From contig NZ_CP126106.1 of the NCBI RefSeq assembly GCF_030123325.1, positions 710,001 to 774,000 of the forward strand: DNA of 64,000 nt, written 5' to 3'. The notes beneath the pieces were generated by a model. That model was not told where the DNA came from. It saw nothing but the letters and a program-made list of their open reading frames with translations, and ran no database searches. A program made the translations under genes and the position numbers. This document shows, in pieces, positions 33,273 to 43,219 of the stretch. Origin of the DNA: Peribacillus simplex (GTDB taxonomy: Bacteria > Bacillota > Bacilli > Bacillales > DSM-1321). How positions within the stretch are numbered: the stretch's first letter is position 1; every line of letters starts with the position of its first letter.

Positions 33273-34059
33273 TGTAAAAAAATTATCGATCATTGCACTT
33301 GTATTGTTACTGGTCGGAGTAATAGGAAGTCTGTTTACTTTTTCCCAAGTGACGAATAAGGAAACGACTACAGAGGAAAAAACGATTTCGGAGATCGTGA
33401 CGGACATTCAGATCGACACGGACAATGCAAATGTTGAAATCGTTCCAACGAAGGATAAGGAGACCAGGATAGAATTGGTTTCAAAAGGGATGGATGTTTC
33501 CAAGTTGGATTTCACTGCCGATGTGGAAGGAAAGAAGCTTTCGGTACAATTAAAGGATCGACGTACCTTTAGCTTTGGTTTTCATATTCAATCCATACAT
33601 CTAAAGGTGTATGTGCCTGATGAATCTTATAAATCCTTTGTCATCGAATCCGATAATGGAAAATTGCAATTATCAGGATTGAAAAGTGAAAATCTGAATG
33701 TGAAATCTCAAAATGGCCGGGTGGAATTAAAGGATATAATTACCGAAAAAGTTGAAGTGAAATCTGCTAATGGAAAAGTAGACCTTAATAATGTGGAGGG
33801 AAAACTGGTTGGGTCATCGAATAACGGTAAAATTACTTTGGTCACGAAAGACTTGGATAGGGAGATCGACTTCGAAAGTAATAATGGTAAAATCATGATC
33901 AAAACGGAGAATGAACCGACAAATACAACTTTCGATGTTCATGTTGACAATGGAAGAGTGGATATCCTTGGTAAGTATGAGGGCGATACTGTCATTGGCA
34001 AAGGTGAGAACTTAGTGAAATTGGAAACGAATAATGGGAAAATCGAGATAACGAAATAG
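33265..34059 (+). CDS. DUF4097 membrane-anchored beta-helix protein
   Basis: The 264-residue protein has an N-terminal membrane anchor (residues 7-27) and a long repetitive beta domain with recurring NGK/NNGK/SNNGKI turns, the parallel beta-helix-like DUF4097 (adhesin-like) domain. It is the last gene of the PadR operon and is probably displayed outside the membrane. Function unknown, possibly envelope sensing. Confidence 0.88.
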   Translation: MINVKKLSIIALVLLLVGVIGSLFTFSQVTNKETTTEEKTISEIVTDIQIDTDNANVEIVPTKDKETRIELVSKGMDVSKLDFTADVEGKKLSVQLKDRRTFSFGFHIQSIHLKVYVPDESYKSFVIESDNGKLQLSGLKSENLNVKSQNGRVELKDIITEKVEVKSANGKVDLNNVEGKLVGSSNNGKITLVTKDLDREIDFESNNGKIMIKTENEPTNTTFDVHVDNGRVDILGKYEGDTVIGKGENLVKLETNNGKIEITK

Positions 34060-34070
34060 TCGTGAAGCAT

Positions 34071-34104
34071 GAAAAAGCCGATCCAACTGGAATCGGCTTT
34101 TTTC
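34071..34104 (+). terminator. Rho-independent terminator of the PadR operon
   Basis: An 11-pair stem AAAAAGCCGAT/ATCGGCTTTTT with a nine-base loop and T-run. Confidence 0.9.
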
Positions 34105-34150
34105 ATTTATGCGGCCATTTCATCTTCATGAACAGCAGGTGTTTTATAAT

Positions 34151-34369
34151 AAGGCTCTTTTCGTAAAGATTGTTGTTTTTAAAACGAAACGATTTAAGGT
34201 TGATTGGAGCGGATGTGCGAGACTCCTGCGGGAGCAGCGGGACAGGTGAGACCCCACAGGCGTTTACGCCGAGGAGGCTCACCGCCCGCCCCGTGGAAAG
34301 CGAGCATCTGGAGGGGAAATCAACCACACCGCTTTACTTGGTAAATAGCAACAAAGTATGCGAAAACAG
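34151..34369. repeat. 219-bp MITE-like repeat, copy 2
   Basis: Same orientation, length and ends as the copy at 24772-24990, with five substitutions. One of these (A for G near the right end) restores a full GTTGATT/AATCAAC pair in the predicted fold. It sits directly behind the terminator of the PadR operon, in non-coding DNA. Confidence 0.75.
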
Positions 34370-34675
34370 TCTATAATAATGTCAATTTAGAAATGAACCA
34401 TAAACAGAAGCCAATATTTGTTGGAACAAAGTACAGACCGTCCGATAATAGAGAAGATGCAGTGGTTCTTCCGTTTTTTATGTTATCACAGATTTGGTGA
34501 TTCTCTGGAAGCGGATCCCTTTCTAAGAAAAAACATTTATAGTTTTTCCTTTTAGATGTTTAGAATTATAATTATGGAAAGGATAATTATGTTAAAAGTA
34601 AAGAGTGTAAGTCCGCCATCAAATCTAAGGAAAAGATTTTAATGAAAATGACTTCAAAAGTATGGGGGCTGTAGT
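34370..34675. other. Intergenic region before the GGDEF gene
   Basis: This 306-bp AT-rich spacer offers two very short frames (16 and 32 codons), neither with a good start context. The GGDEF gene promoter must lie here, but no clear boxes were identified. Confidence 0.35.
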
Positions 34676-35638
34676 ATGAAATTCAATAAGTTGTCATTGG
34701 ATATATTTAAATATATGATCTTCACTCGCAAGAAAAGGGAAAAGGACTATCTGAAGAAAGGATTCGAAGAGCAAAAAAAGGTTTTTAATATAGTGGAAAG
34801 TTCTAGGGATATTATCTACTGCTACGAATCAATCCCAAGTTCCAAATTCAGATATCTAAGTCCATCCATCAATACGCTTTTAGGTCAAGGAGTCTTGGAA
34901 GAAGCATACAATGACCCTTTCTCGCCTTTTGAAAGGATACATCCTGATGACTTTGATATCCTAAATGAAAAGATATACGTTGGGATTGATTATACTAAGC
35001 CTGTCATTCAACGCTGGAGAGATATCGAGGGGAATTATTGGTGGTTCGAGGAATATGCTACACCTATATATGAAGAAGAGAAATTGGTAGCCGTTCAAGG
35101 AATCATCCGGAATATTGATGAAAGAGTGAGATTCATACAGGATATTGAGTATCAAATGTCCCATGACCCATTAACGAATATCCATAATAGACAGTTTTTC
35201 GATAAAATATCTGCCAAATCCAATCTTGATTTTGACACTCCGGTTGCCATGATATTGTGTGATCTAGATGATCTGAAATTTATGAATGATACGTATGGTC
35301 ATAAGAAAGGGGATGAATTGATTAAAGAAGCGGCCAATCTATTGAAACGGATTTTCTTGGACATCGCTGTTGTAGCAAGAGTGGGAGGCGATGAGTTTGC
35401 CATTCTGCTGATTGATAGAAGCAAGCGAGAAGTAGAATCTCTTTGTGAATTATTAAAGGAAGAAATCCTTCTGCAAAACTCCCTAAAAAAAGGCCCTCAC
35501 ATCAGTATGTCATTCGGGCATGCTTACCGTTCGCATTCCAAAGGGAATATGGATAGCCTATTCATGGAAGCGGATCAAAAAATGTTTCAAGATAAACGGC
35601 GAAGAAAAGAACAGAAACTCGTTCGGGCTGGTAGATGA
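34676..35638 (+). CDS. PAS-GGDEF diguanylate cyclase
   Basis: The 320-residue cytoplasmic protein has a PAS domain at about 35-150 (SRDIIYCYE, PFERIHPDD, VQGIIRNIDER) and a GGDEF domain at 155-315 with an intact active site (RVGGDEF, residues 235-241) and the DPLTNIHNR start motif. It should make cyclic di-GMP from two GTP. The RxxD product-inhibition site is absent (Ala at the Asp position). No membrane segment is present, so the PAS domain likely senses an internal signal. Confidence 0.9.
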   Translation: MKFNKLSLDIFKYMIFTRKKREKDYLKKGFEEQKKVFNIVESSRDIIYCYESIPSSKFRYLSPSINTLLGQGVLEEAYNDPFSPFERIHPDDFDILNEKIYVGIDYTKPVIQRWRDIEGNYWWFEEYATPIYEEEKLVAVQGIIRNIDERVRFIQDIEYQMSHDPLTNIHNRQFFDKISAKSNLDFDTPVAMILCDLDDLKFMNDTYGHKKGDELIKEAANLLKRIFLDIAVVARVGGDEFAILLIDRSKREVESLCELLKEEILLQNSLKKGPHISMSFGHAYRSHSKGNMDSLFMEADQKMFQDKRRRKEQKLVRAGR

Positions 35639-35824
35639 AAGATATGGGATACAATAAGCTAGGGCAATACCACCATTCCTCAATAGCAGAATGGATGATA
35701 CCTGGACGGTTTAATAGAATCAATGTTATGGATGCATTACTGCCTGGCGAACCTAAATCGTTAGTTTACATAAGGAAGGTAAGTGGACGGAAACGGACAT
35801 ATAGGCATTTCGTTATGAAGGGGG

Positions 35825-35850
35825 AGCCCAGTGTCATACTGGGCTTTTAT
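35825..35850 (+). terminator. Rho-independent terminator after the GGDEF gene
   Basis: AGCCCAG (35825-35831) pairs with CTGGGCT (35839-35845), followed by TTTT. Confidence 0.75.
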
Positions 35851-35947
35851 TTATATATATATTTAGGTATACGAAATAAAACATTCGCTTATTTAAACCA
35901 ATTTTAGTAAACTGGCAATGACTATTTTATTTAGAAGGTGAAGGGAT

Positions 35948-37153
35948 ATGAGGGAAACCTTAGTGGATGAACGGGTAAGCGGCACCGATAAAATCTGGAC
36001 ACGTGATTTCATCCTGATCTGTTTGGCAAATATGTGCATCTTCATGGGGTTTCAAATGACGATGCCGACCCTCCCGCTGTTTGTTGAGCAGCTTGGCGGT
36101 GACGACCGCCTGGTGGGGGCTGTCCTTGGAATCTTCACTTTTTCGGCCTTGCTTGTTCGGCCATTTGCCGGCAGATTATTGGAGACGAAGGGAAGACGCA
36201 TCGTTTTTTCTGCCGGATTAGCCATTTTTGCATTGTCCGTGGGTTCCTTCGGGTTTATGGGGAGCATCGGCCTGTTATTCATGATGCGGATTGTACAGGG
36301 CGTCGGATGGGGATTTTCTTCAACGGCATCAGGAACGATTGCTTCCGATATAATTCCTGCGAAACGGCGTGGCGAGGGGATGGGGTATTATGGATTATCG
36401 GGGAACTTAGCACTTGCATTCGGGCCATCATTGGGTCTTTTTCTAGCTACCGTCATTCCGTTTCAAGAGCTGTTTTTGATTTGCTCTTTATTAGGAGTGT
36501 TTGCCATCATTGCAGCATCACTTATTCGGTATCAAAAAGTGGAAAGTGATCCTTCGGCGGCTGTCAGAGCCAAAAGGTTTGATATATATGAAAAAAGTGC
36601 CCTACAGCCATCTTTGCTCATTTTCTTCATCTCCGTTACCTTCGGTGGAATTGCAACCTTCCTTCCGCTATACACAGCGGAAAAAGGTGTAGATGGCATT
36701 CAGTGGTACTTTTTAGTATATGCAATGGCCCTCATGGTCACGAGGTTATTCGCGGGTCGATTATATGACCGAAGGGGACATCGAGCCATATTCGTGCCTT
36801 CAACATTACTCATCATGGCCGGGATGCTGCTGCTTGCGTGGATGCCGAGTGAAGCGGTCCTTTACATGGCAGCAGTGCTTTATGGATTTGGATTCGGTTC
36901 TGTCCAGCCGGCGCTGCAGGCATGGTCGATTGAAAAGACGCCACCAAATCGGAAGGCGATGGCGAATGCAACATACTTTTCATTTTTCGACCTTGGAGTG
37001 GGCATAGGTGCCATCGTGTTCGGGCAAATAGGCTTCCTCTTCGGCTATAGGAGCATCTATATCACGGCAGCGGCCTCGATTTTCATTTCAATAATCGTTT
37101 ATTTATGCATCATCAGGAGCGAGGATAAAATAAAATCAATGGAAAGACGTTGA
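35948..37153 (+). CDS. MFS transporter, DHA1 family
   Basis: The 401-residue, twelve-helix transporter has an N-terminal cytosolic segment of 20 residues, motif A in loop 2-3 (GRLLETKGRRIVF) and a second copy in loop 8-9 (GRLYDRRGHRAIF). The pattern fits the YfkF/YwoG-type DHA1 exporters of Bacillus; substrate unknown. GAAGGTGAAGGG is upstream. Monocistronic with its own terminator. Confidence 0.85.
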   Translation: MRETLVDERVSGTDKIWTRDFILICLANMCIFMGFQMTMPTLPLFVEQLGGDDRLVGAVLGIFTFSALLVRPFAGRLLETKGRRIVFSAGLAIFALSVGSFGFMGSIGLLFMMRIVQGVGWGFSSTASGTIASDIIPAKRRGEGMGYYGLSGNLALAFGPSLGLFLATVIPFQELFLICSLLGVFAIIAASLIRYQKVESDPSAAVRAKRFDIYEKSALQPSLLIFFISVTFGGIATFLPLYTAEKGVDGIQWYFLVYAMALMVTRLFAGRLYDRRGHRAIFVPSTLLIMAGMLLLAWMPSEAVLYMAAVLYGFGFGSVQPALQAWSIEKTPPNRKAMANATYFSFFDLGVGIGAIVFGQIGFLFGYRSIYITAAASIFISIIVYLCIIRSEDKIKSMERR

Positions 37154-37182
37154 ATGGCTTCAATAGAAGTCATTCTTTTTTT
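37152..37182 (+). terminator. Rho-independent terminator
   Basis: GAATGGCTT/AAGTCATTC stem (one G-T pair) overlapping the MFS stop codon, followed by seven Ts. Confidence 0.85.
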
Positions 37183-37310
37183 GAGTCAGGAGGAACACCA
37201 CTGTTTTTATAACACCCTTATTTTTCAATAAATGTAAAAACTTTGTTATTATCGAAAAGAGAATATACATAAGATGATAAAGGTCTATTTGAAGGAAGGG
37301 GAATCTTGGG

Positions 37311-40300
37311 ATGAATGATTCTTCAAACGAAGAAATGACATTAGAAAGAAGGAAGCTCATTTTCCAAGAAGAGCTGGATGTTTTATGGGAAAGGCGACTT
37401 ATCCCTAAATCAGATTATATCCGGATTAGCAGGGCATATAATCGGCATTTGCAATTAGCCCTCCATAAACAAAAGCGCTTAGAGCATGGAAAGGAGAAAT
37501 CCATCCAAGGACATGAAACGATTGTCGGTGAAAGTGCCGAGATGAAGGCTCAAGATAGCCTGATTGAAGAATCTTCATTGAAATTACGTGAATTTAGTGG
37601 AGTGAACGAAACGATAACGAAAGATGAGAAGACCTTGTATGAAACTAATGAATCAGCTTTCGAGGAAAGTCTTGAACCTGTCAAGGAGATCACTGATAGG
37701 AAACCTGTTATTCAAAAGCAGGCCATCAAGCGGGAGAAATCGGTAAAACCGGCAAAGCCGAAGAAAACACCTGAGCAAATCAGGGAACGGAATATCTCCG
37801 TCATCCTGCTCACCGGGGTCATATTGCTTCTGTTCGGCGGGTTGATTTTAGCAACTTCCTCATGGGGGGATCTGAATGCGGTCCTGAAAGTTTTCTTCAT
37901 TGGGATGGTTTCCGTCATTTTTGCAGGAATGGCCTTCATCGCTTCGAAGCTGAAAATTGAACAGACGGCTTTTGCATTCCTGACACTAGCGGGTTTATTC
38001 ATTCCGATTACGATTTTATCAGCTTCATATTATCGGATTTTTGGAGAGTACCTTTCACTTAATGGTGGGGGGAGGGGGCTACTGGGGTTTCTTGGGGGAT
38101 TACTCTGCTTAGCGATTTATTGTAAGATTGCTGACTATTTTAAGTCGAAAATATTCATTTTCATTTCGATATTCACGTTTGGCATTACCTGCTATTTCGG
38201 ATTGGCCTTTGTGACTCCTACTATCGAGTGGATGTTTTTAGCGATTGGCATTCTTAATTTAATTCTGTTATGGAATATTGAGCAATTGAAAAATCAAAAA
38301 GCATTAACGTTATTCAAACCATTCATTTTTCAATTCATCCAGTTTAAGATCATCGTGGAAGCCTTTGTGATCCTGACGTTATTTTCAAGTAACTTGGTGT
38401 ACTCGCTAACGTTGATGGTCTTTTCTATTTTGTTATTAATTTTTTCGGTCAAGTTCCAAAAAAAATATTATGAAATGGCTTTTAGCGCCGTTTTTACGTA
38501 TGGATATATCCATTTTGTTTTTAACTCATTTTTAAGTGAATACATGGTCATTGCTTTTGCGCTTGTACCAATCATTTTCACTATGCTATCGAAATATCTG
38601 GCTAAATCCAAAATGATTAAGCTTTCCAAGAACTTCATGTTCACCGGTTTGATTGAGAGCGGGATCGTTGTCTTATATAGTAACGCGATGGTGTACCAGG
38701 AGAACTATGCGCAAATATTCATCGCGCTCATGATAGTATCCGCTCAGCTTGTACATGTTTCCCTTCAATCGAGAAATTCAAGCTTCACTTACCCGGCTGT
38801 TGTTGTATTCGACTTAGCGTTCCTGTATCTTTTCTTTGCCTTGCCAGTCTCTTTTTCTACCATTTTAAATCTTGTTTTCGTTCTTCAGGTCATTCAATAT
38901 GTTGGAGTATATTTATATAACCGACACCCAAGGTACAGCCTTTTTAAAAAGAGTATCTTACTTATCTCCCCAATGATCATGTTAGTGATAATGACCAGTA
39001 AATTGAGCGAAATGGATTGGCTTGCAGTTAGTGCCTCCCTCGCCATGGTCTCTGGGCTTTTCTTCATCACATATATAAAAGACGAATCAAAGCATATGAA
39101 GGAAAACGCCATATACGGATTTCCAATCACATTAGTACTGGCTTTGGTTGCTTTCTATCCATATTTGTTGGAGAGTTTAGAGTGGGTCCGGTCAAATATA
39201 ACGCTCAGCGTCTATTTAATGGGGGTTTCACTGATTTCCATCGGTGCAGCTTACACATTTAGAAGGGGTTATCATAAATTCTATCCTGTTTTTGCTTATA
39301 GCTCACAAATTCTTTCCTTCCTTTCCTTGGTATCGATTCCATTCGATTCACTGAAGCCTTTGGAGGAAAGCGGAGTCATTGCCATAGCTACGGCAATAAA
39401 CGGTTGGTCCGTCCATATACATCGGAAGCACATATTCTGGGTGCCTGTCGTGATTACAAGTGCCAGCCTATATGCTTCACTCTACGATGTTTTTGATTTG
39501 AGTTCAATGGTATTGAAGATTGCGTTTGTGCTGCTAGGTCCTATTATCTTTTTCCTTTTAGGAGAATGGCTTGGGAAATATTCGGGAAAAGGGAAATTGT
39601 ACTTCCGATATACTAGTCACCTTGCCAACTTACTGGCGATTCCCATTGGATATTTGCTCATTGTTAATACGGAAAGTTCACCATCCCTATTTGCTGCACA
39701 ACTGTTGATTTATATGTTGAGTGCTTTAAGAGCACATGTGAAATGGGAAAAATACGTCTTTACTTACCTAGGGTTTTCGACCCTTTTCATGCAGGTCCAT
39801 TTATTTTTTGCAAACGTGGGACAAATGGCATTCATTAAATCAATATCCATGATGATTACAGCAGGACTTATAACCATTCTGTGGTCGGTTTCCAATCAGA
39901 ATTGGAAAGGCATCATGGAGTATTATTTTATTCCATTCATTCATTTAGGAATAAGCATATCCATATTGGAAACGGCAATCCGTGATTTTCCGCTTAACAG
40001 GGAATTGGTATGGGCAGGAGTGATGACTGTACAGTTCTTGTTTGCCTGGTATCTGCTCATGAAAAGGAATTGGCGGAACTATATTGTTGTTCCTCTAAGC
40101 CTGGCGTTCATTTTTTATAATATGTATGTAAATACATTACCTTTGATTATGGCGATAATCGTATTGCTTGTATGCATGACTTTGATGGTGATGGCTAGCA
40201 GACGCCATTTCAAAGGATTGGTCAACCAAGAGGAAACGAAGAGAGTCATTGATTATTATCGGATTTTTGGCTTGTTATATCTTTGCACTCTGAATCTGGA

Positions 40301-41981
40301 AGTGTTTATGAGCGATACAGGTTCTGCAGTTTTGGGGATTTTTGTCTCCCTGCTGTTGCCTGGCTACTTCATCCTTATGGGAAGATTCACGATCCATACG
40401 AAAGAAAAAGGCATTTATTCGGGAATAGCGGCCATCACCGGACTTTTTCCGTTCCTCAATATCATGGACTTTGCCCATGCACTCCCAATCATCACGAGTT
40501 TGGCAGTTCTATTTGGCTGTATGGCAGGAATGCTGTTGTTAAGCAGGCTGTATTCCAGCTGGTTACTCAAGAAAAACGGATCAGGCATCATCAGCTTTGA
40601 CCCTTTCAGGATCTATGGTTTATTCTTTTTGATCGATATGAATGTGGAGGCTTTTAATGATACTAAACATCAGTTACTCCGAGTCTTTGTATCGCTTCTG
40701 TTAACCGCCTATTTCATTTTCCTGAGAAACTTGACAGCGGAAAAGCCAGAAAGGAAAATCTATTCCAATATTGCTGCACTAGTCAGTCTGTATCCCTTCC
40801 TTAACATCGTCGGCTATGCCGACAGCCTATCGGTTGAAATGGGATTGATGTTCCTTTTCGGATGTATGTCAGGGATGCTGCTTTTAAGCCGGCGTTATTT
40901 CGATGGTTTGATCAAAAGGGAAGAAACAGGCATTTCCATCGATTCATACAGGATATATGGCCTGCTGTTTTTACTTGACATGAATAGGGGAATTCCAGTA
41001 ACTGAAACATCAAGCCAGTTACTCCAGGTTGTCGTATCGCTCTTGATCACGGTTTACTTCATCTTGATTGGAAGTTTCACAAAGGATGTAAAAGAAAAGG
41101 GGATCTACGTTTGGCTGACGGGAATTTTCAGTTTGTATCCGTATTGGACCATCATCATGTACGCGGACACATTACAGCCTTTCGTTGGAGCGGCAGTCCT
41201 TTTTTGGTGTACGGCCTTGATGGTACTGCTAAGCAGGAAATTCTTTAAAGGCTTTCTTGATAAAGGCGAGGCAGGACTTCAATTGGATTTTTACAGAGTC
41301 TATGGTCTGCTCTTTCTTCTTGCCATGAACATGGATGTTTTGACGGGGGGACCAGCACATTTCATTTTGGAATTCCTCGCGGCACTTCTGATTCCGGCCT
41401 ATTTCATTTTGATGAGAAACACGACTATAGGAATGCTGGAAAGAAAAACCCAGATGGCTGCAGCGATATTTTTCAGTCTATATCCGTATTGGGTCATTGT
41501 CGATCGGCTCACGATACCTCCTGTACTTGAGGCGGAGGTGAATATTCTGCCGCTGTTCATTGTCAGCACCACTCTGCTGAGGAAAATCTTTGTTAAAGGC
41601 AAAGTCACACAATATATCGAGAGTGGTATTGTTTTCCTCTTGTTTTCAGCCTTGATCATTGATGCAATGGCAGGCAACACCTTATATGATGCGCTCATTA
41701 TCGGCACGGTGTCGTTGTCAGCAATGCTCTTTGGATTCATGATGAAATACAAATCCTATTTCATCGCTGGAACCGGGACCATTTTATTCAATGTCTATAT
41801 GAATACCAATTCGATGTGGGGCGAGATGCCATGGTGGCTGTATTTAATCATCGGCGGAGGGCTGCTTATCGGAATTGCATCTTTCTTTGAATGGAAAAAA
41901 CAAAAAGACAACCGGACATCGAAGGAGGTTCTTGAGAAAAATAAACAAAGGATAAAGAATTGGTTCAATCGGTGGAATTAA
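37311..41981 (+). CDS. Very large multi-pass membrane protein (1556 residues) with 115-residue tandem repeats
   Basis: Residues 1-150 are hydrophilic and partly helical (LIFQEELDVLWERRLIPKSDY, then a Lys/Glu-rich linker). From about 160 to 1530 there are around forty predicted membrane helices, ending in a basic tail. Residues 963-1422 consist of four exact 115-residue repeats, each starting SR(R/L/K)(H/Y/F)F-like and containing YRI(F/Y)GLLFL. The architecture resembles DUF2157/SCO7613-type membrane proteins of Firmicutes. Function is unknown; no transporter motif was recognised. AAGGAAGGGG is upstream of the ATG. Confidence 0.8.
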   Translation: MNDSSNEEMTLERRKLIFQEELDVLWERRLIPKSDYIRISRAYNRHLQLALHKQKRLEHGKEKSIQGHETIVGESAEMKAQDSLIEESSLKLREFSGVNETITKDEKTLYETNESAFEESLEPVKEITDRKPVIQKQAIKREKSVKPAKPKKTPEQIRERNISVILLTGVILLLFGGLILATSSWGDLNAVLKVFFIGMVSVIFAGMAFIASKLKIEQTAFAFLTLAGLFIPITILSASYYRIFGEYLSLNGGGRGLLGFLGGLLCLAIYCKIADYFKSKIFIFISIFTFGITCYFGLAFVTPTIEWMFLAIGILNLILLWNIEQLKNQKALTLFKPFIFQFIQFKIIVEAFVILTLFSSNLVYSLTLMVFSILLLIFSVKFQKKYYEMAFSAVFTYGYIHFVFNSFLSEYMVIAFALVPIIFTMLSKYLAKSKMIKLSKNFMFTGLIESGIVVLYSNAMVYQENYAQIFIALMIVSAQLVHVSLQSRNSSFTYPAVVVFDLAFLYLFFALPVSFSTILNLVFVLQVIQYVGVYLYNRHPRYSLFKKSILLISPMIMLVIMTSKLSEMDWLAVSASLAMVSGLFFITYIKDESKHMKENAIYGFPITLVLALVAFYPYLLESLEWVRSNITLSVYLMGVSLISIGAAYTFRRGYHKFYPVFAYSSQILSFLSLVSIPFDSLKPLEESGVIAIATAINGWSVHIHRKHIFWVPVVITSASLYASLYDVFDLSSMVLKIAFVLLGPIIFFLLGEWLGKYSGKGKLYFRYTSHLANLLAIPIGYLLIVNTESSPSLFAAQLLIYMLSALRAHVKWEKYVFTYLGFSTLFMQVHLFFANVGQMAFIKSISMMITAGLITILWSVSNQNWKGIMEYYFIPFIHLGISISILETAIRDFPLNRELVWAGVMTVQFLFAWYLLMKRNWRNYIVVPLSLAFIFYNMYVNTLPLIMAIIVLLVCMTLMVMASRRHFKGLVNQEETKRVIDYYRIFGLLYLCTLNLEVFMSDTGSAVLGIFVSLLLPGYFILMGRFTIHTKEKGIYSGIAAITGLFPFLNIMDFAHALPIITSLAVLFGCMAGMLLLSRLYSSWLLKKNGSGIISFDPFRIYGLFFLIDMNVEAFNDTKHQLLRVFVSLLLTAYFIFLRNLTAEKPERKIYSNIAALVSLYPFLNIVGYADSLSVEMGLMFLFGCMSGMLLLSRRYFDGLIKREETGISIDSYRIYGLLFLLDMNRGIPVTETSSQLLQVVVSLLITVYFILIGSFTKDVKEKGIYVWLTGIFSLYPYWTIIMYADTLQPFVGAAVLFWCTALMVLLSRKFFKGFLDKGEAGLQLDFYRVYGLLFLLAMNMDVLTGGPAHFILEFLAALLIPAYFILMRNTTIGMLERKTQMAAAIFFSLYPYWVIVDRLTIPPVLEAEVNILPLFIVSTTLLRKIFVKGKVTQYIESGIVFLLFSALIIDAMAGNTLYDALIIGTVSLSAMLFGFMMKYKSYFIAGTGTILFNVYMNTNSMWGEMPWWLYLIIGGGLLIGIASFFEWKKQKDNRTSKEVLEKNKQRIKNWFNRWN
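40197..41576 (+). repeat. Four in-frame 345-bp repeats within the large membrane protein
   Basis: The repeat units start at 40197, 40542, 40887 and 41232, with exactly 345 bp between successive starts, encoding 115 residues each without gaps. A degenerate fifth start (TLLRKIFVKG) follows near 41577. Sequence identity between units is moderate, so the duplication is not recent but its length has been held constant. Confidence 0.8.
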
Positions 41982-42005
41982 TGAAAAAGGAAAATTGGGC
42001 AAAAT

Positions 42006-42036
42006 AAAAACGCTTGGGCATACCAAGCGTTTTTTG
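42006..42036. terminator. Bidirectional terminator between convergent genes
   Basis: AAAAACGCTTGG/CCAAGCGTTTTT stem with a five-base loop and A/T runs on both sides. Confidence 0.9.
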
Positions 42037-42042
42037 TGGAGC

Positions 42043-42969
42043 TCAAGACGAGCAAGAGCTGCATGAAGAACAGCTTGAATTGGAATCAGAACTGCTGTCA
42101 TGGGAACCGTTATGCCCCCCATGATCGGCATGGCCGGATCCCGAGGGAACTGTGTTCGATTCATTCCCGAAAATATCTTTAAATTCACTGTCAAAATCAT
42201 CGGTGCTTGCATAAGTGAAATAGGCAGGAGCCGCGTAGTCCGTCTGGTCGTACGTTTTCCGCCAATTCAAATCTGTCATGGGGCGATTTTCTTTAAATTG
42301 GGAAGTGAAAGATTCAAAGGTCTGTTCCGCTTGTATACTTGTCGGTTTCCGCATATATTTCTCTTTTAACTGCTCCAGCTCCAACGTTTCAAAATCGCGG
42401 AGAAGCGTTTGCCCTTTATCATGTTTGAAAAATTTGCCCCATTTTTGAATGGAATGGGAGTCCACCGTAAATAGCTGTACATAGTAAAAATCAAAAAGAG
42501 TGCGTTCTTCGGGTTTGAAAACAGGTTCTGAATGAGGATGGTGCTGAATGGTCCTACCGATGAAAGCCTGGCAAAACTCATCATATTCTTGTCTATATTT
42601 CAGCATGATATGCCACAACTCATCGATGACTGAATTAAACATTTCAACTTTTCCAAACACTGCAGCCATAATCAAGTAGCGTTTCAATTCCCGCCATGCC
42701 TGATTGACCTTTATCTGTGAGTCCCGTGGATGCTTCAGGCGGAATTCAGCATTGACCTTTTCCATATAATTAAAATCCAGTGCTTTATTAAGCTTTTCTA
42801 TCAATGCTTCTGAAACGATTTCCGTTACATGCAGATTTAAATTTTCAGCATGGTATTTACGGAATTCATTTTGATAGCGTTCTAATTTAGCCGGTTCACT
42901 TAGCCCTTTAACGAAATTGATCAGGAAAACAGCAAAAATTGCCGCAAGAATGACATAAAAGAAGGTCAT
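42043..42969 (-). CDS. GRPD-like domain protein with N-terminal anchor and Cys/Ser-rich tail
   Basis: The 308-residue protein has a membrane helix at residues 2-22 and a helical region with a motif like the glycine-rich-protein domain (VIDELWHIMLKYRQEYDEFC, then TIQHHPHSEP). A low-complexity tail ends in repeated SSC. Similar WH-x-H and HHP motifs occur in GRPD-like proteins of plants and bacteria, possibly metal-binding. The C-terminal Cys-Ser repeats resemble tails of TIGR04222-type proteins. Function unknown. Confidence 0.65.
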   Translation of the reverse strand: MTFFYVILAAIFAVFLINFVKGLSEPAKLERYQNEFRKYHAENLNLHVTEIVSEALIEKLNKALDFNYMEKVNAEFRLKHPRDSQIKVNQAWRELKRYLIMAAVFGKVEMFNSVIDELWHIMLKYRQEYDEFCQAFIGRTIQHHPHSEPVFKPEERTLFDFYYVQLFTVDSHSIQKWGKFFKHDKGQTLLRDFETLELEQLKEKYMRKPTSIQAEQTFESFTSQFKENRPMTDLNWRKTYDQTDYAAPAYFTYASTDDFDSEFKDIFGNESNTVPSGSGHADHGGHNGSHDSSSDSNSSCSSCSSCSS

Positions 42970-43219
42970 TTTTGTTCACTCCTCTTAATCTATGGATATA
43001 TTACTTTAATTTTATCTTACATGTTATTGGAAGGGATTGTAAGTTTTTTTGTACGTAATGTTCCATTTACGGAAATCGATTAAGCTGTTGAGGTTGCATG
43101 CAAAAACTCTGAAACGGTTTCGTCATTTGCTTGTCATGTAAGGGAATTTCAATCAAAAATCAAGCACTTCTAATAATGCCTCATATCTAGTATAGTTAGA
43201 GAGGAAAAGGGGTGAAGGC

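Noticed and set aside
35635..35907. 90-codon frame directly after the GGDEF gene (4-bp overlap)
   Set aside because: It reads straight through a good terminator hairpin at 35825-35850, has no recognisable domain and no ribosome binding site. The overlap is probably chance.
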